NCBI GenBank assembly: GCA_015063685.1 | Contig: SVTR01000019.1 | Coordinates: 1 to 58,797, forward strand | Direction: 5' to 3' | DNA length: 58,797 bases | DNA from: Oscillospiraceae bacterium | GTDB lineage: Bacteria > Bacillota > Clostridia > Oscillospirales > CAG-272 | Made by a program: the position numbers and the translations under genes | The notes under the pieces: generated by a model | The model's database searches: none | Seen by the model: only the letters and a program-made list of their open reading frames with translations | Told to the model about the DNA's origin: nothing | Shown: positions 41,194 to 49,014 of the stretch, piece by piece | Layout: each line of letters begins with the position of its first letter | Numbering within the stretch: position 1 is the first letter of the stretch

Positions 41194-42480
41194 TCAGTTC
41201 CACCCAAAGATCCATGCCAGAAGAAACCACCACCAGGGCTTGTTCTCAGGCTCGGGTAAAACCGTGTTCCCACTCTCGTCTGTTTCAGGCTCGGGCCATT
41301 CCTCCGGCCATTGATCAGGCATAGTTTCGGGCCACGTTTCGGGCCAAGTCTTTTCTTCCTCGGAAGTCTCGCTTTCAGATTCCGTTTCGGTTTCTGTTTC
41401 GGATTCTTCTTCGGTTTCGGGCTCGGTTTCGGTTTCGGGCTCCGGCTCGGTCTCCGATTCAGTCTCGGTTTCCGTGTCGGTCAGTTTCTCTGTTTCTTGT
41501 TCTGTCTCCTTTTCAACTTCGGATTCCGTTTCGGTTTCTGTGTCCGTTTCGGTTTTTGCCTCAGTATCGGTAGGTGTTTCGGTTTCAGGGAACACCACCG
41601 TGTTCTCTTCTGTCGTGATGGGCTCGTCAGTCGTGTCGGGGACGGGCGCGGAGGTGGCGTTTTCCACGTCGGTCTCAACAGTCGTTTCGGGCTCTTCGGT
41701 GACTTCGGGGGGAGGCTGGATCTCCGTCTCAGGGTCGGCGGGCAGGTCAGAGCTATGATCCTTTACGGCATCGTAGATCTCTGTCACAGATTTGTCGATC
41801 CATTCCTGAATGTTGACGTCCTCCGCAATGGATTGGATCAAGTGCAGCTTTCCGGCGGTGGTGCCAAGCTGACTTGCCTTTTCCACAGTCTCGGTCGAGA
41901 CGATCGCGGTAAAGACCTCCACATCCTGAAGCACAGCCTCTTGCGCGGCATATGCTTTCAGCTTCTGATTCAATGCGGTGGAGGCACGGGTAGATCCTGC
42001 GGAAGAGGAGATGATGATGCCCGCGTCCTGACCGTCCAGATATCCCTGCACGGATAGCTCGTTGACAGTCAGAGACAGCGCAATCTCAATATCCTTTCCT
42101 TCGATCCGATGGGTGCCAATGCTTTCGAGCAGCGCCATACCATCCTCATTGAGGGCGGATACGCTGACGACACGGTCAAAGCGGTTGATGCGATATTCAA
42201 TGGAAGGATTGACATCCACGCTCACATACCCGTAAGATTGGGAGTTCAGGATCAGAAAGCTCAGGACAGAGGCAAACAGGATGCAGAAGCATGCCGCCAA
42301 GGTAGCGATTTTGGTTACGACGCGGGCGCGACCTGCATCGGCTTTGCGAATGAGCATTTCCGGCGTGATCTGTATTTCCTGACCGACCGCGTAGCCCAGA
42401 TTGCGGATTCTGACAAATTGACCGTCTCGGCTCAGCGCCACGGCTTCTTTTCCGTTTGTCTCCATGATGACGACTCTCAT
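41194..42480 (-). CDS. rsgI: RsgI-type membrane anti-sigma factor with Glu/Thr stalk
   Basis: A 428-residue single-pass anti-sigma factor of the SigI system. Residues 1-50 are the cytoplasmic SigI-binding RsgI_N domain (GKEAVALSRDGQFVRIRN). The TM helix is at about 56-78. Next is a periplasmic domain with VDVNPSIEY (Asn91-Pro92), the site at which RsgI proteins are known to self-cleave. Residues ~250-400 are a very long Glu/Thr/Ser repeat stalk. Instead of a carbohydrate-binding module the protein ends with a second, Trp-rich hydrophobic segment, PWWWFLLAWIFGWN, after a WPETWPE-type repeat. AAAGGAGGCTTC precedes the start. It lies 62 bases after sigI. Confidence 0.92.
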   Translation of the reverse strand: MRVVIMETNGKEAVALSRDGQFVRIRNLGYAVGQEIQITPEMLIRKADAGRARVVTKIATLAACFCILFASVLSFLILNSQSYGYVSVDVNPSIEYRINRFDRVVSVSALNEDGMALLESIGTHRIEGKDIEIALSLTVNELSVQGYLDGQDAGIIISSSAGSTRASTALNQKLKAYAAQEAVLQDVEVFTAIVSTETVEKASQLGTTAGKLHLIQSIAEDVNIQEWIDKSVTEIYDAVKDHSSDLPADPETEIQPPPEVTEEPETTVETDVENATSAPVPDTTDEPITTEENTVVFPETETPTDTEAKTETDTETETESEVEKETEQETEKLTDTETETESETEPEPETETEPETEEESETETETESESETSEEEKTWPETWPETMPDQWPEEWPEPETDESGNTVLPEPENKPWWWFLLAWIFGWN

Positions 42481-42542
42481 GATGGTGAAGCCTCCTTTCT
42501 TTCAGAATGTGTGAGTTGATCTTATCCGACGAGGAAGGCCTG

Positions 42543-43250
42543 CTATTCCTCCATATTCTCGGCGGATGTGATGATGTGCTTGAGATATTCCGCGATGACG
42601 GGGTAATCTCCCAAGCAAACCTCTGTGGCCGTCACAATATATTTACGATGGCGCTCCAGGGTTTTTCGGGGTATATCGCATTTTTCTTGCAGAATTTTCA
42701 TAGGCAGGAGATGATTTTTCCTCATTTCCTTTACCAGTTCGGGGTGCTTTAGCAGATAAGATACGGCCAAACCGCAGGCTTCTCTTGTCTTTTGATGCTT
42801 CGGGGACGCCTCGGGAAGCTCGCTGAAGGTGATGCCGTAAGCCCCGATGACAGCGGACAGCCGCATGATCTCCGCGGCGGCGGCGCTTTGATTTTCTGCC
42901 TGTTCCCGATCCGCGTCGTCTGAAAAATCACGGCCGTTTTCCATTTCGTCCTCCAAGGAGAGGTGGCCGGTGTGGCGGCTTTCGGTGCGCAGATAGTCTA
43001 TGACTCGGTTTTTGATGAGCAGCTTGGCATAGGAGTCAAAGGAAACCTCCGCGTCGGGATCAAATTTCTGAACCGCGTCGCAGAAGGCTCGGAGCGCAAT
43101 GGCGTATTCGTCGTCATGCTTGGTGACGAATCTCCGACAAGTGGCCGAGGCTGTACGGATGATGAACAGGTTATATTTATGGGCAAGCTCGGTCATGGCT
43201 TCGTCGTTTTGAGCGGCAAAGGCGATGTCTTCGTTTGTCACGTGTGCCAT
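42543..43250 (-). CDS. sigI: RNA polymerase sigma factor SigI
   Basis: A 235-residue alternative sigma factor of the SigI family, which controls heat/cell-wall or polysaccharide-responsive genes in Bacillota. Region 2-like parts include DEYAIALRAFCDAVQKFDP and SFDSYAKLLIKNRVIDYLR. The family's C-terminal SigI-C domain is in KNHLLPMKILQEKCDIPRKTLERHRKYI. The start at 43250 has GAAAGGAG; an earlier in-frame start at 43286 lacks a site. It is transcribed from a housekeeping promoter with rsgI; I did not see the ACCCCC/CGAA-type SigI promoter before it. Confidence 0.92.
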   Translation of the reverse strand: MAHVTNEDIAFAAQNDEAMTELAHKYNLFIIRTASATCRRFVTKHDDEYAIALRAFCDAVQKFDPDAEVSFDSYAKLLIKNRVIDYLRTESRHTGHLSLEDEMENGRDFSDDADREQAENQSAAAAEIMRLSAVIGAYGITFSELPEASPKHQKTREACGLAVSYLLKHPELVKEMRKNHLLPMKILQEKCDIPRKTLERHRKYIVTATEVCLGDYPVIAEYLKHIITSAENMEE

Positions 43251-43289
43251 CTTGTCACGCTCCTTTCCTTTGAATTTTTGATACATATT

Positions 43290-43318
43290 ATTTTAACATA
43301 TTTTTGCGATTTAGTCAA
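43290..43318 (-). promoter_or_regulatory. sigI-rsgI promoter
   Basis: On the minus strand, TTGACT (43318-43313), a 17-base spacer and TAAAAT (43295-43290). Confidence 0.82.
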
Positions 43319-43355
43319 GTTTTTTGAATGAGATAGAAAAGAGAATTTTTGGGCA

Positions 43356-43390
43356 AAAAAACAACCGCCTCAAGGACGGTTGTTTTAAAA
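43356..43390 (-). terminator. Terminator after the binding lipoprotein gene
   Basis: The stem AAAACAACCG/CGGTTGTTTT has a T run on the minus strand, between the ABC-type lipoprotein gene and sigI. Confidence 0.82.
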
Positions 43391-43401
43391 TTTTTATACG
43401 G

Positions 43402-44940
43402 TTATGAGCCCCGTTTCACCAGCGTATCCAATTTTTTGGTCATACGCTCCAGCGTTTTCACTGCTTGCTTCGACTTGGACTTATAGTCAGAGGCCACGGT
43501 GTTTGTTTTTTTAGTGACGATCTGACGGAACTGGTCGTGGAAGGAGGACAGAGCATTGGTGTAGATGATGCCTGCATCAATATAAATGTTATTGATGATA
43601 ATATCCATCATTTCCCAAGACTCGGGATCCTTCATGTATTTATAGCGAAGGGCGGATTCATAGTAGGCGGGACGGACCAGATTGTGGCCCTCGGCAGCCA
43701 TGCATTCCAGAACGGCACTCATCTGATCGAGACGCTCACCGGTGACGGTGGTGGGGATGGCTATGACGGTGAACTGGTCGTGCAGAAGGGTCTTGTAGCC
43801 CTGCTGGTTGGTATCGTATTTGGGCATGGGAAGAACGCCGAATTCATCCTCCATCTGACGCATATCGCCGGATTCAAGCTCCATGATGCGAAGGGTAGAC
43901 ATGGCGGCGTGACCGACGGAGAACATACGGCGGATGTCGTTTTGCTCGTCATCGAGGCCGTAGTGCTCGTACGAGTAGGTGGCGTTTTCGGTTCCGTAAT
44001 AAAGGGTCAGCACCTTTTCGGCAACATTGAATAGCTTCTCGGTTTCAAAAATGATTTCATATCCGCCGTCCTCAGTGCGGCCGACGATGGGCACGTCACA
44101 GGAGCTCCAGTAAGGATCCGTGCTGATGTAGGGGGAGGTGACAAGGCCGTAAATATCGTTTTTGTCGTCGGGGGTGCCATCGTCGTCATGGTGGAAGGTG
44201 GTGACCAGGGAGGTTTGGTAATCCAGAGTCCACTCACCGTTTCTTACGGCGTCATAGGGGAAGGCTACCTGGTGCTCGGTAAAGAGGCGCTTATTAAAGG
44301 TGGTGATAAAGGCGAAGCGGTAGAGGGACAAAACCATGGAGCCGGTGACGGTATACTGGGTGCCGCCGTATTGGATCACCTCGTTGTATCCCTGAGACCA
44401 ATAGGGTTTGTCGAAATCAAGATATTGGGTCTTGCGAAGATCGGCAAAGGTGCCGTTGAGGGCTTCGTTGACCGTGACATAGGCGGCACAGGCAACGATG
44501 TCGTAGTCGCCGGCGCCACTCTTGATATTAGTGGAAATATTGGACATGACAACGGTGGGATCGTTGTTGTTTTCCTCGATACTCTTGATCTTTACATTGA
44601 GCTCTTCCTCAACGGCAAGATTTCTCGCGTAAACGGCGTCGTTGACGGGCTCGTTGGTGATCTTTTCCACGGCGATCTCGCCGGATGTCCATCCCTCGCG
44701 GTAGCGGCTGATGATGGTGACCTCGTCCTCGGCGTAATCCAGCGATTCGGGAAGACTGTGACTGATTTTTTCGGTGGTTTCAACTTCGCTGACAGCTTCA
44801 TTGGAGGTTTCGGTGCCTTGACCGTCTGTCCCTTCCGTAGGTGTGCCGCAGGAAGCCATAAACGCACTCAGCATGGCAAAGGCCATGATTGCGGAAAGAA
44901 TGCGCAGATAGGCGTTGCGAATGCGATGCATGAAATTCAT
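43402..44940 (-). CDS. Extracellular solute-binding lipoprotein, ABC sugar type
   Basis: A 512-residue lipoprotein. The signal peptide has lipobox FMASC (Cys about 31), then a Glu/Thr linker. The rest is a type 1-like periplasmic binding fold with EELNVKIKSIEENNN, the conserved DYDIVACAAY and the late VLPMPKYDTNQQGY-type stretch. Such proteins bind oligosaccharides for ABC import, but there are no permease genes next to it, so it may be orphan or partnered elsewhere. GGGAGGCATCAT and a perfect promoter define the start. The C-terminus has an Arg/Lys-rich helix (KSKQAVKTLERMTKKL) that is uncommon for this family. Confidence 0.87.
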   Translation of the reverse strand: MNFMHRIRNAYLRILSAIMAFAMLSAFMASCGTPTEGTDGQGTETSNEAVSEVETTEKISHSLPESLDYAEDEVTIISRYREGWTSGEIAVEKITNEPVNDAVYARNLAVEEELNVKIKSIEENNNDPTVVMSNISTNIKSGAGDYDIVACAAYVTVNEALNGTFADLRKTQYLDFDKPYWSQGYNEVIQYGGTQYTVTGSMVLSLYRFAFITTFNKRLFTEHQVAFPYDAVRNGEWTLDYQTSLVTTFHHDDDGTPDDKNDIYGLVTSPYISTDPYWSSCDVPIVGRTEDGGYEIIFETEKLFNVAEKVLTLYYGTENATYSYEHYGLDDEQNDIRRMFSVGHAAMSTLRIMELESGDMRQMEDEFGVLPMPKYDTNQQGYKTLLHDQFTVIAIPTTVTGERLDQMSAVLECMAAEGHNLVRPAYYESALRYKYMKDPESWEMMDIIINNIYIDAGIIYTNALSSFHDQFRQIVTKKTNTVASDYKSKSKQAVKTLERMTKKLDTLVKRGS

Positions 44941-44977
44941 ATGATGCCTCCCGAATATATTGTGTAATAACGCACTT

Positions 44978-45006
44978 ATTATATCATCAAAAATCGGTAT
45001 TGTCAA
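44978..45006 (-). promoter_or_regulatory. Promoter of the binding lipoprotein
   Basis: On the minus strand, TTGACA (45006-45001), a 17-base spacer and TATAAT (44983-44978). Perfect consensus. Confidence 0.92.
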
Positions 45007-45055
45007 TAGAGCGGGCTGGGAGATTTGGAGATTTTTTGTTCATTATGTCACGGGA

Positions 45056-45970
45056 TCAGACTTCAATGACAGAGCTCCAGGCGCATCTTCCATCCTTATC
45101 CGTGACCTCGGCGCGGACGAAGGTGTCGCCGGGATGGAGGGTGTAGGTGGCCTCAGTAAGTCCATCCCCGCGAGTCACCCGGCCGTTTGTCCAGACGATA
45201 TTGGACAGGAACACGATCTTCTCGCAAGGGGTACAGGTGAGACGAACCGTCCGGCGGTCGATGCGCTCCAGGTGAATTTCAGGCCCTTGAGAGGCAAAAA
45301 AACGGCCTTTCTTGACGGCTTGCAGAATACCTGCCGCAGGGTCGGCATCCGAGATACCGTCGGCCTCTACCATGATAAAGCCTCGGCCCTCTTCGCCCGT
45401 GTAATAGTGGGTATCATCGGTGGCAATCAGGGGAGGGAAGCAGCCCTTGCTTGCGATCATGTCCACCAGCAGCCCCGAATAAGGTCTGTCGGACATGCCG
45501 GCCTCGGACACCGAATTGTAGATTTCCAGGGCGTCGAAATCCCCGACGGCCATGATCTGCTCGGGGGTGTTCAGGCTCCAGGCGGGATGGGCGAAAATAG
45601 CCAATCCGCCTGCCTCGCGGATTTTTTCGATGATGATGCGGGCGCGTTCACAGGAGGGAACTGTCTCATCATTCATCTCCTTTGGATCAATACGGGGGTC
45701 GTGGGTCATGCCCACCCCAACGATGTGGTAGACCCCGTGCGGGCCGTTATTGCCGCCGATGTTGTATTCGCATCCCGACAGGAGGCGAAGCCCGTTTTCA
45801 GCCGCTCCGTTGGGGGCATAGATCCAATGATCTGTCAAGGCGAGGGCATCATATCCCAGTGCCGCATAGATCTCAGCCGCCTCTTCGGGGGTCTTGTGGC
45901 CGTCGGAGCGGGTGGTGTGAGTATGCAGGCCGACCTTGAGGCGGCGCTTGCCGTGGATATCCGTATACAT
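45056..45970 (-). CDS. PHP-domain phosphoesterase
   Basis: A 304-residue metal-dependent hydrolase of the polymerase and histidinol phosphatase family. The first metal site is GLHTHTTRSDGH (near 18-29), with LALTDHW, a later AIFAHPAW and IATDDTHYY as further metal ligands. It probably cleaves a phosphoester, as the YciV-type nucleotidases do. A C-terminal beta domain (about 215-304) follows. GAAAGGAGTC sets the start at 45970. It comes 65 bases after trkH with a hairpin between, so it may have separate expression. Confidence 0.88.
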   Translation of the reverse strand: MYTDIHGKRRLKVGLHTHTTRSDGHKTPEEAAEIYAALGYDALALTDHWIYAPNGAAENGLRLLSGCEYNIGGNNGPHGVYHIVGVGMTHDPRIDPKEMNDETVPSCERARIIIEKIREAGGLAIFAHPAWSLNTPEQIMAVGDFDALEIYNSVSEAGMSDRPYSGLLVDMIASKGCFPPLIATDDTHYYTGEEGRGFIMVEADGISDADPAAGILQAVKKGRFFASQGPEIHLERIDRRTVRLTCTPCEKIVFLSNIVWTNGRVTRGDGLTEATYTLHPGDTFVRAEVTDKDGRCAWSSVIEV

Positions 45971-46000
45971 AAACAAGACTCCTTTCAAATGACGAAGCAA

Positions 46001-46026
46001 GGTCTCCGACTGTCACATCGGAGACC
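46001..46026 (-). terminator. Hairpin between trkH and the PHP gene
   Basis: GGTCTCCGA...TCGGAGACC, a 9-bp stem with an 8-base loop and only a weak T-rich follow-up (TTGCTT). It is a possible leaky terminator of trkA-trkH. Confidence 0.6.
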
Positions 46027-46035
46027 GTTGCGGGT

Positions 46036-47469
46036 TTATTTTTTCCAGGTTTTGGGGTTGAAGAGCACCAGCATGGGGAAGAGCTCCAGTCGCCCTGCCA
46101 GCATATCAAAAATCAGAACCAATTTAGAGCCGCAGGAAAAAAACGAGAAATTTTGGGTGGGGCCGACCATTTCAAGACCGGGACCAATGTTGTTGATGGT
46201 GGCGGCAACGGCTGTAAAATTGGTGATCAGATCGTGTCCCTCCAAGCTGATGAGAAGTATGGATCCTACAAAAATCAAGAGAAAGCAAGCGATATAGACG
46301 TTGACGGACCGAACCGTGTCGTCATCTACGGGATGCTTATCCACTATAACCTTTTTGACGCGGCGGGGATGGATCATGGAGCCAAGCTCCCTTCCCAGGC
46401 CCTTGAACAGAATGACGATGCGGGAGACCTTGATACCGCCGCCCGTACTGCCGGCGCAGGCACCTACAAACATGATCAGCACCAGGATGGCCTTGGAAAG
46501 GGAGGGCCACAGGTTGAAGTCCTCGGTAGCAAATCCCGTGGTGGAGATGATGGAGCCCACGGCAAAGGCTGAATGGCGCAGGGCGTCACCCGCCGAGCTA
46601 TAGAGATGCAGAGTGTTGACGGTGATGAGACCGACCGCAGCTGCCACGATGATGAGGAAGGTGCGCAGCTCCACGTTAAAGGCTTCCTTGATGCGGCCGA
46701 TCAGGATCAGGTAATAACAGCTGAAGTTGATCGAAAACAGGAGCATAAACACTGTCACGACGATTTGAATGTAGGGGGAATAAGAGGCAATGCTGTCGTT
46801 GAGCACACCAAAGCCACCGGTGCCCGCAGTGCCGAAGGAGGTGGTTAGGGCTTCAAAGGCATTCATGCCGCCGCACAGGAGGAGAACGAACATGATAAAG
46901 GTCAGCCCCAGATAGATGGAATACAGGATGAGGGCGGTGGTTTTGACGCGGGGGACCAGCTTACTTACCGAGGGGCCGGGGCTTTCCGCTTTCATGATGT
47001 GCAGGTTATGACCGCCGGACAGCGGAACGAAGGCCATGATAAAGACCAGCACACCCATGCCGCCCACCCAGTGGGTAAAGCTACGCCACATGAGCGTGGC
47101 CTTGGGCAGTACTTCCACTTCCGTCAGAATACTGGCACCGGTGGTGGTGAATCCCGAGACGGTTTCAAACAATGCGTCGATATAATGAGGGATAGTACCC
47201 GAGACGGTGAAGGGAAGAGCTCCTACAAGACTGAGGACAATCCAACTGAGGGACACGATCACAAAGCCTTCCTTAGCGTACAGAGTGGTGGAGGAGGGCT
47301 TGCGGATGATCATGAGACCGCCCAGAACCAGGCAGCCGCCCATGACCATGAGAAAGGACCACAGAGCCGACTCACGGTATATGATGGCCGTGATGGCGGG
47401 CACCGTCATAAACAGCGCCTCAAAGATGAGAAGCCAGCCTGTGATGTATTTGATCATACGGTAATTCAT
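46036..47469 (-). CDS. trkH: TrkH/KtrB potassium uptake channel
   Basis: A 477-residue K+ translocating membrane subunit. The four P-loop half-repeats of the family are visible: SGFTTTGAS, GTAGTGGFGV, STTGFAT and CAGSTGGG, with the conserved glycines forming the selectivity filter. There are about 8-10 TM helices. It works with the cytoplasmic RCK protein encoded immediately upstream. GAGGAGGCCCT precedes the start. The stop of trkA lies 9 bases before it, so this is one operon. Confidence 0.95.
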   Translation of the reverse strand: MNYRMIKYITGWLLIFEALFMTVPAITAIIYRESALWSFLMVMGGCLVLGGLMIIRKPSSTTLYAKEGFVIVSLSWIVLSLVGALPFTVSGTIPHYIDALFETVSGFTTTGASILTEVEVLPKATLMWRSFTHWVGGMGVLVFIMAFVPLSGGHNLHIMKAESPGPSVSKLVPRVKTTALILYSIYLGLTFIMFVLLLCGGMNAFEALTTSFGTAGTGGFGVLNDSIASYSPYIQIVVTVFMLLFSINFSCYYLILIGRIKEAFNVELRTFLIIVAAAVGLITVNTLHLYSSAGDALRHSAFAVGSIISTTGFATEDFNLWPSLSKAILVLIMFVGACAGSTGGGIKVSRIVILFKGLGRELGSMIHPRRVKKVIVDKHPVDDDTVRSVNVYIACFLLIFVGSILLISLEGHDLITNFTAVAATINNIGPGLEMVGPTQNFSFFSCGSKLVLIFDMLAGRLELFPMLVLFNPKTWKK

Positions 47470-47478
47470 AGGGCCTCC

Positions 47479-48834
47479 TCACTTCAGGATGTCGGTCAGA
47501 TCGTGAAGCTCCAGCAGTTTGGACACGACGATGACGCTATCTCCGGGACGGATCATGTCGTGACCGCGGGGAATGAGTACCTGACCCTCGTGAATGATGG
47601 CGCCGATCAGCACGTCAGGCTTGAATTTCAGCTCCAGGAGGGGAATGTCCGTGATGGCCGATGCCTCGTGCACCACAAACTCGGCGGCCTCTACCTTGTC
47701 CTTGATGACTTGATAGAGGGTTTCCATGTTGCTACCCATGGAGTTTTGGGTGGCACGGACGTAACGGGCGATGATCTCAGCTGTGATGTGCTTGGGGTAG
47801 ATGGTGGAGTCCAGGGCCAGCCGAGAGATGACCTCGTCAAACTCAATGCGGTTGATTTTGGTGATGGCCTTGCCCTTGCAGGCGCTTTTGGAAAAGAGGG
47901 ACAAGAGGATGTTTTCCTCGTCGAATTGAGTCAGGGCAACAAAGGCGTCCATCCGCTCAATACCGGCCTCTGCCAACAGACTCTTGTCGGTGGGGTCGCC
48001 CTCCAGTACCTTGACCTTGGGGCACTTGACGGACAAATCCTCGCACAAGGCTCTGTCAGGCTCGATGACCGTGACGGCCATACCGTCCTTGCCCAGCATG
48101 GAGGACAAATAATGTGTCATACTGCCGCCGCCGGCGATCATGACGTCCTTGGCGGATCGCATTTTGTAGCCGATCCGATTGAAAAATTCCGAGGCGTTGC
48201 GGGGGGAGGCCAGAAGAGAGATGACGTCGTTTCCCTTGAAGATGAAATCGCCTTTGGATATATAGACCTCGTCCCCTCTCTGAACGGTGCAGAAAAGGAT
48301 CTCGCATTTCAGCTTCATGGCCACGTCCTTGACGGACATACCCACCATGACGCTGTCCTCGGGAAGACGGAATTTTATGAGCTCCACCTGCCCGTGGGCG
48401 AAGGTGTCGATTTCTATGGCGGAAGGGAAGCGCAGAATACGGGCGATCTCATTAGCGGCCGCAAGCTCGGGGTTGATGAGCATTTCCAGCCCCAATTGCT
48501 CCCTCAAAAAGGGTGCCTCGTCACTGTATTCGGGATTGCGAACGCGGGCAATGGTCTTGCAACGGGCAGATTTTTTGGCCACGGCACAGCAGAGCAGGTT
48601 CAACTCATCTGATTCCGTGACGGCGATGAGCAGATCGGCATGACGAACACCGGCCTCCTCCTGGGCTGACAGGGTAGCGCCGTTTCCGATCACACCCATA
48701 ACGTCCAGGCGGGCGGTAAGATCCGCGATGGCCTCAGAACGCGTATCAATAACGGTAATGTCGTTGTCCGCCGTATTCAGTTCCTCGGCCAGGGTCTTGC
48801 CGACCTCACCGCAGCCAACGATGATGATATTCAT
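47479..48834 (-). CDS. trkA: TrkA potassium channel regulatory subunit
   Basis: A 451-residue cytoplasmic protein with two RCK (TrkA_N plus TrkA_C) modules. The first Rossmann motif is IIIVGCGEVGK and the second VMIAGGGSMTHYL. The second TrkA_C part ends VIVVSKLLELHDLTDIL. It binds NAD(H)/nucleotides and gates TrkH. The length is typical of two-domain TrkA. The start at 48834 is followed by a conserved N-terminus; the GAGGT site upstream is weak. Confidence 0.95.
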   Translation of the reverse strand: MNIIIVGCGEVGKTLAEELNTADNDITVIDTRSEAIADLTARLDVMGVIGNGATLSAQEEAGVRHADLLIAVTESDELNLLCCAVAKKSARCKTIARVRNPEYSDEAPFLREQLGLEMLINPELAAANEIARILRFPSAIEIDTFAHGQVELIKFRLPEDSVMVGMSVKDVAMKLKCEILFCTVQRGDEVYISKGDFIFKGNDVISLLASPRNASEFFNRIGYKMRSAKDVMIAGGGSMTHYLSSMLGKDGMAVTVIEPDRALCEDLSVKCPKVKVLEGDPTDKSLLAEAGIERMDAFVALTQFDEENILLSLFSKSACKGKAITKINRIEFDEVISRLALDSTIYPKHITAEIIARYVRATQNSMGSNMETLYQVIKDKVEAAEFVVHEASAITDIPLLELKFKPDVLIGAIIHEGQVLIPRGHDMIRPGDSVIVVSKLLELHDLTDILK

Positions 48835-48867
48835 AAGTGTACCTCGCGTATTTGTTAAGATGCCCCC

Positions 48868-48896
48868 ATTATACACCAATCAGGATGGAATGTCAA
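48868..48896 (-). promoter_or_regulatory. trkA-trkH promoter
   Basis: On the minus strand, TTGACA (48896-48891), a 17-base spacer and TATAAT (48873-48868). Perfect consensus. Confidence 0.92.
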
Positions 48897-48936
48897 GGGA
48901 AGGGAAGAAATGATTGTGTTTTTTTACCAAAAGCTA

Positions 48937-48966
48937 TTGCCAAAAGCCCGGGGTTTATGGTATACT
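48937..48966 (+). promoter_or_regulatory. Promoter of the GH78 operon
   Basis: TTGCCA (48937-48942), an 18-base spacer and TATACT (48961-48966). It is moderately good and drives the GH78-MBL-GH78-like unit. Confidence 0.7.
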
Positions 48967-49014
48967 GTATACGGAATTTATTCCCACCTTAAACTGAAAG
49001 GATGCATATGAAAA

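Noticed and set aside
42481..43318. Autoregulatory SigI promoter (ACCCCC/CGAA type) before sigI
   Set aside because: Only a housekeeping-like TTGACT-17-TAAAAT is visible.
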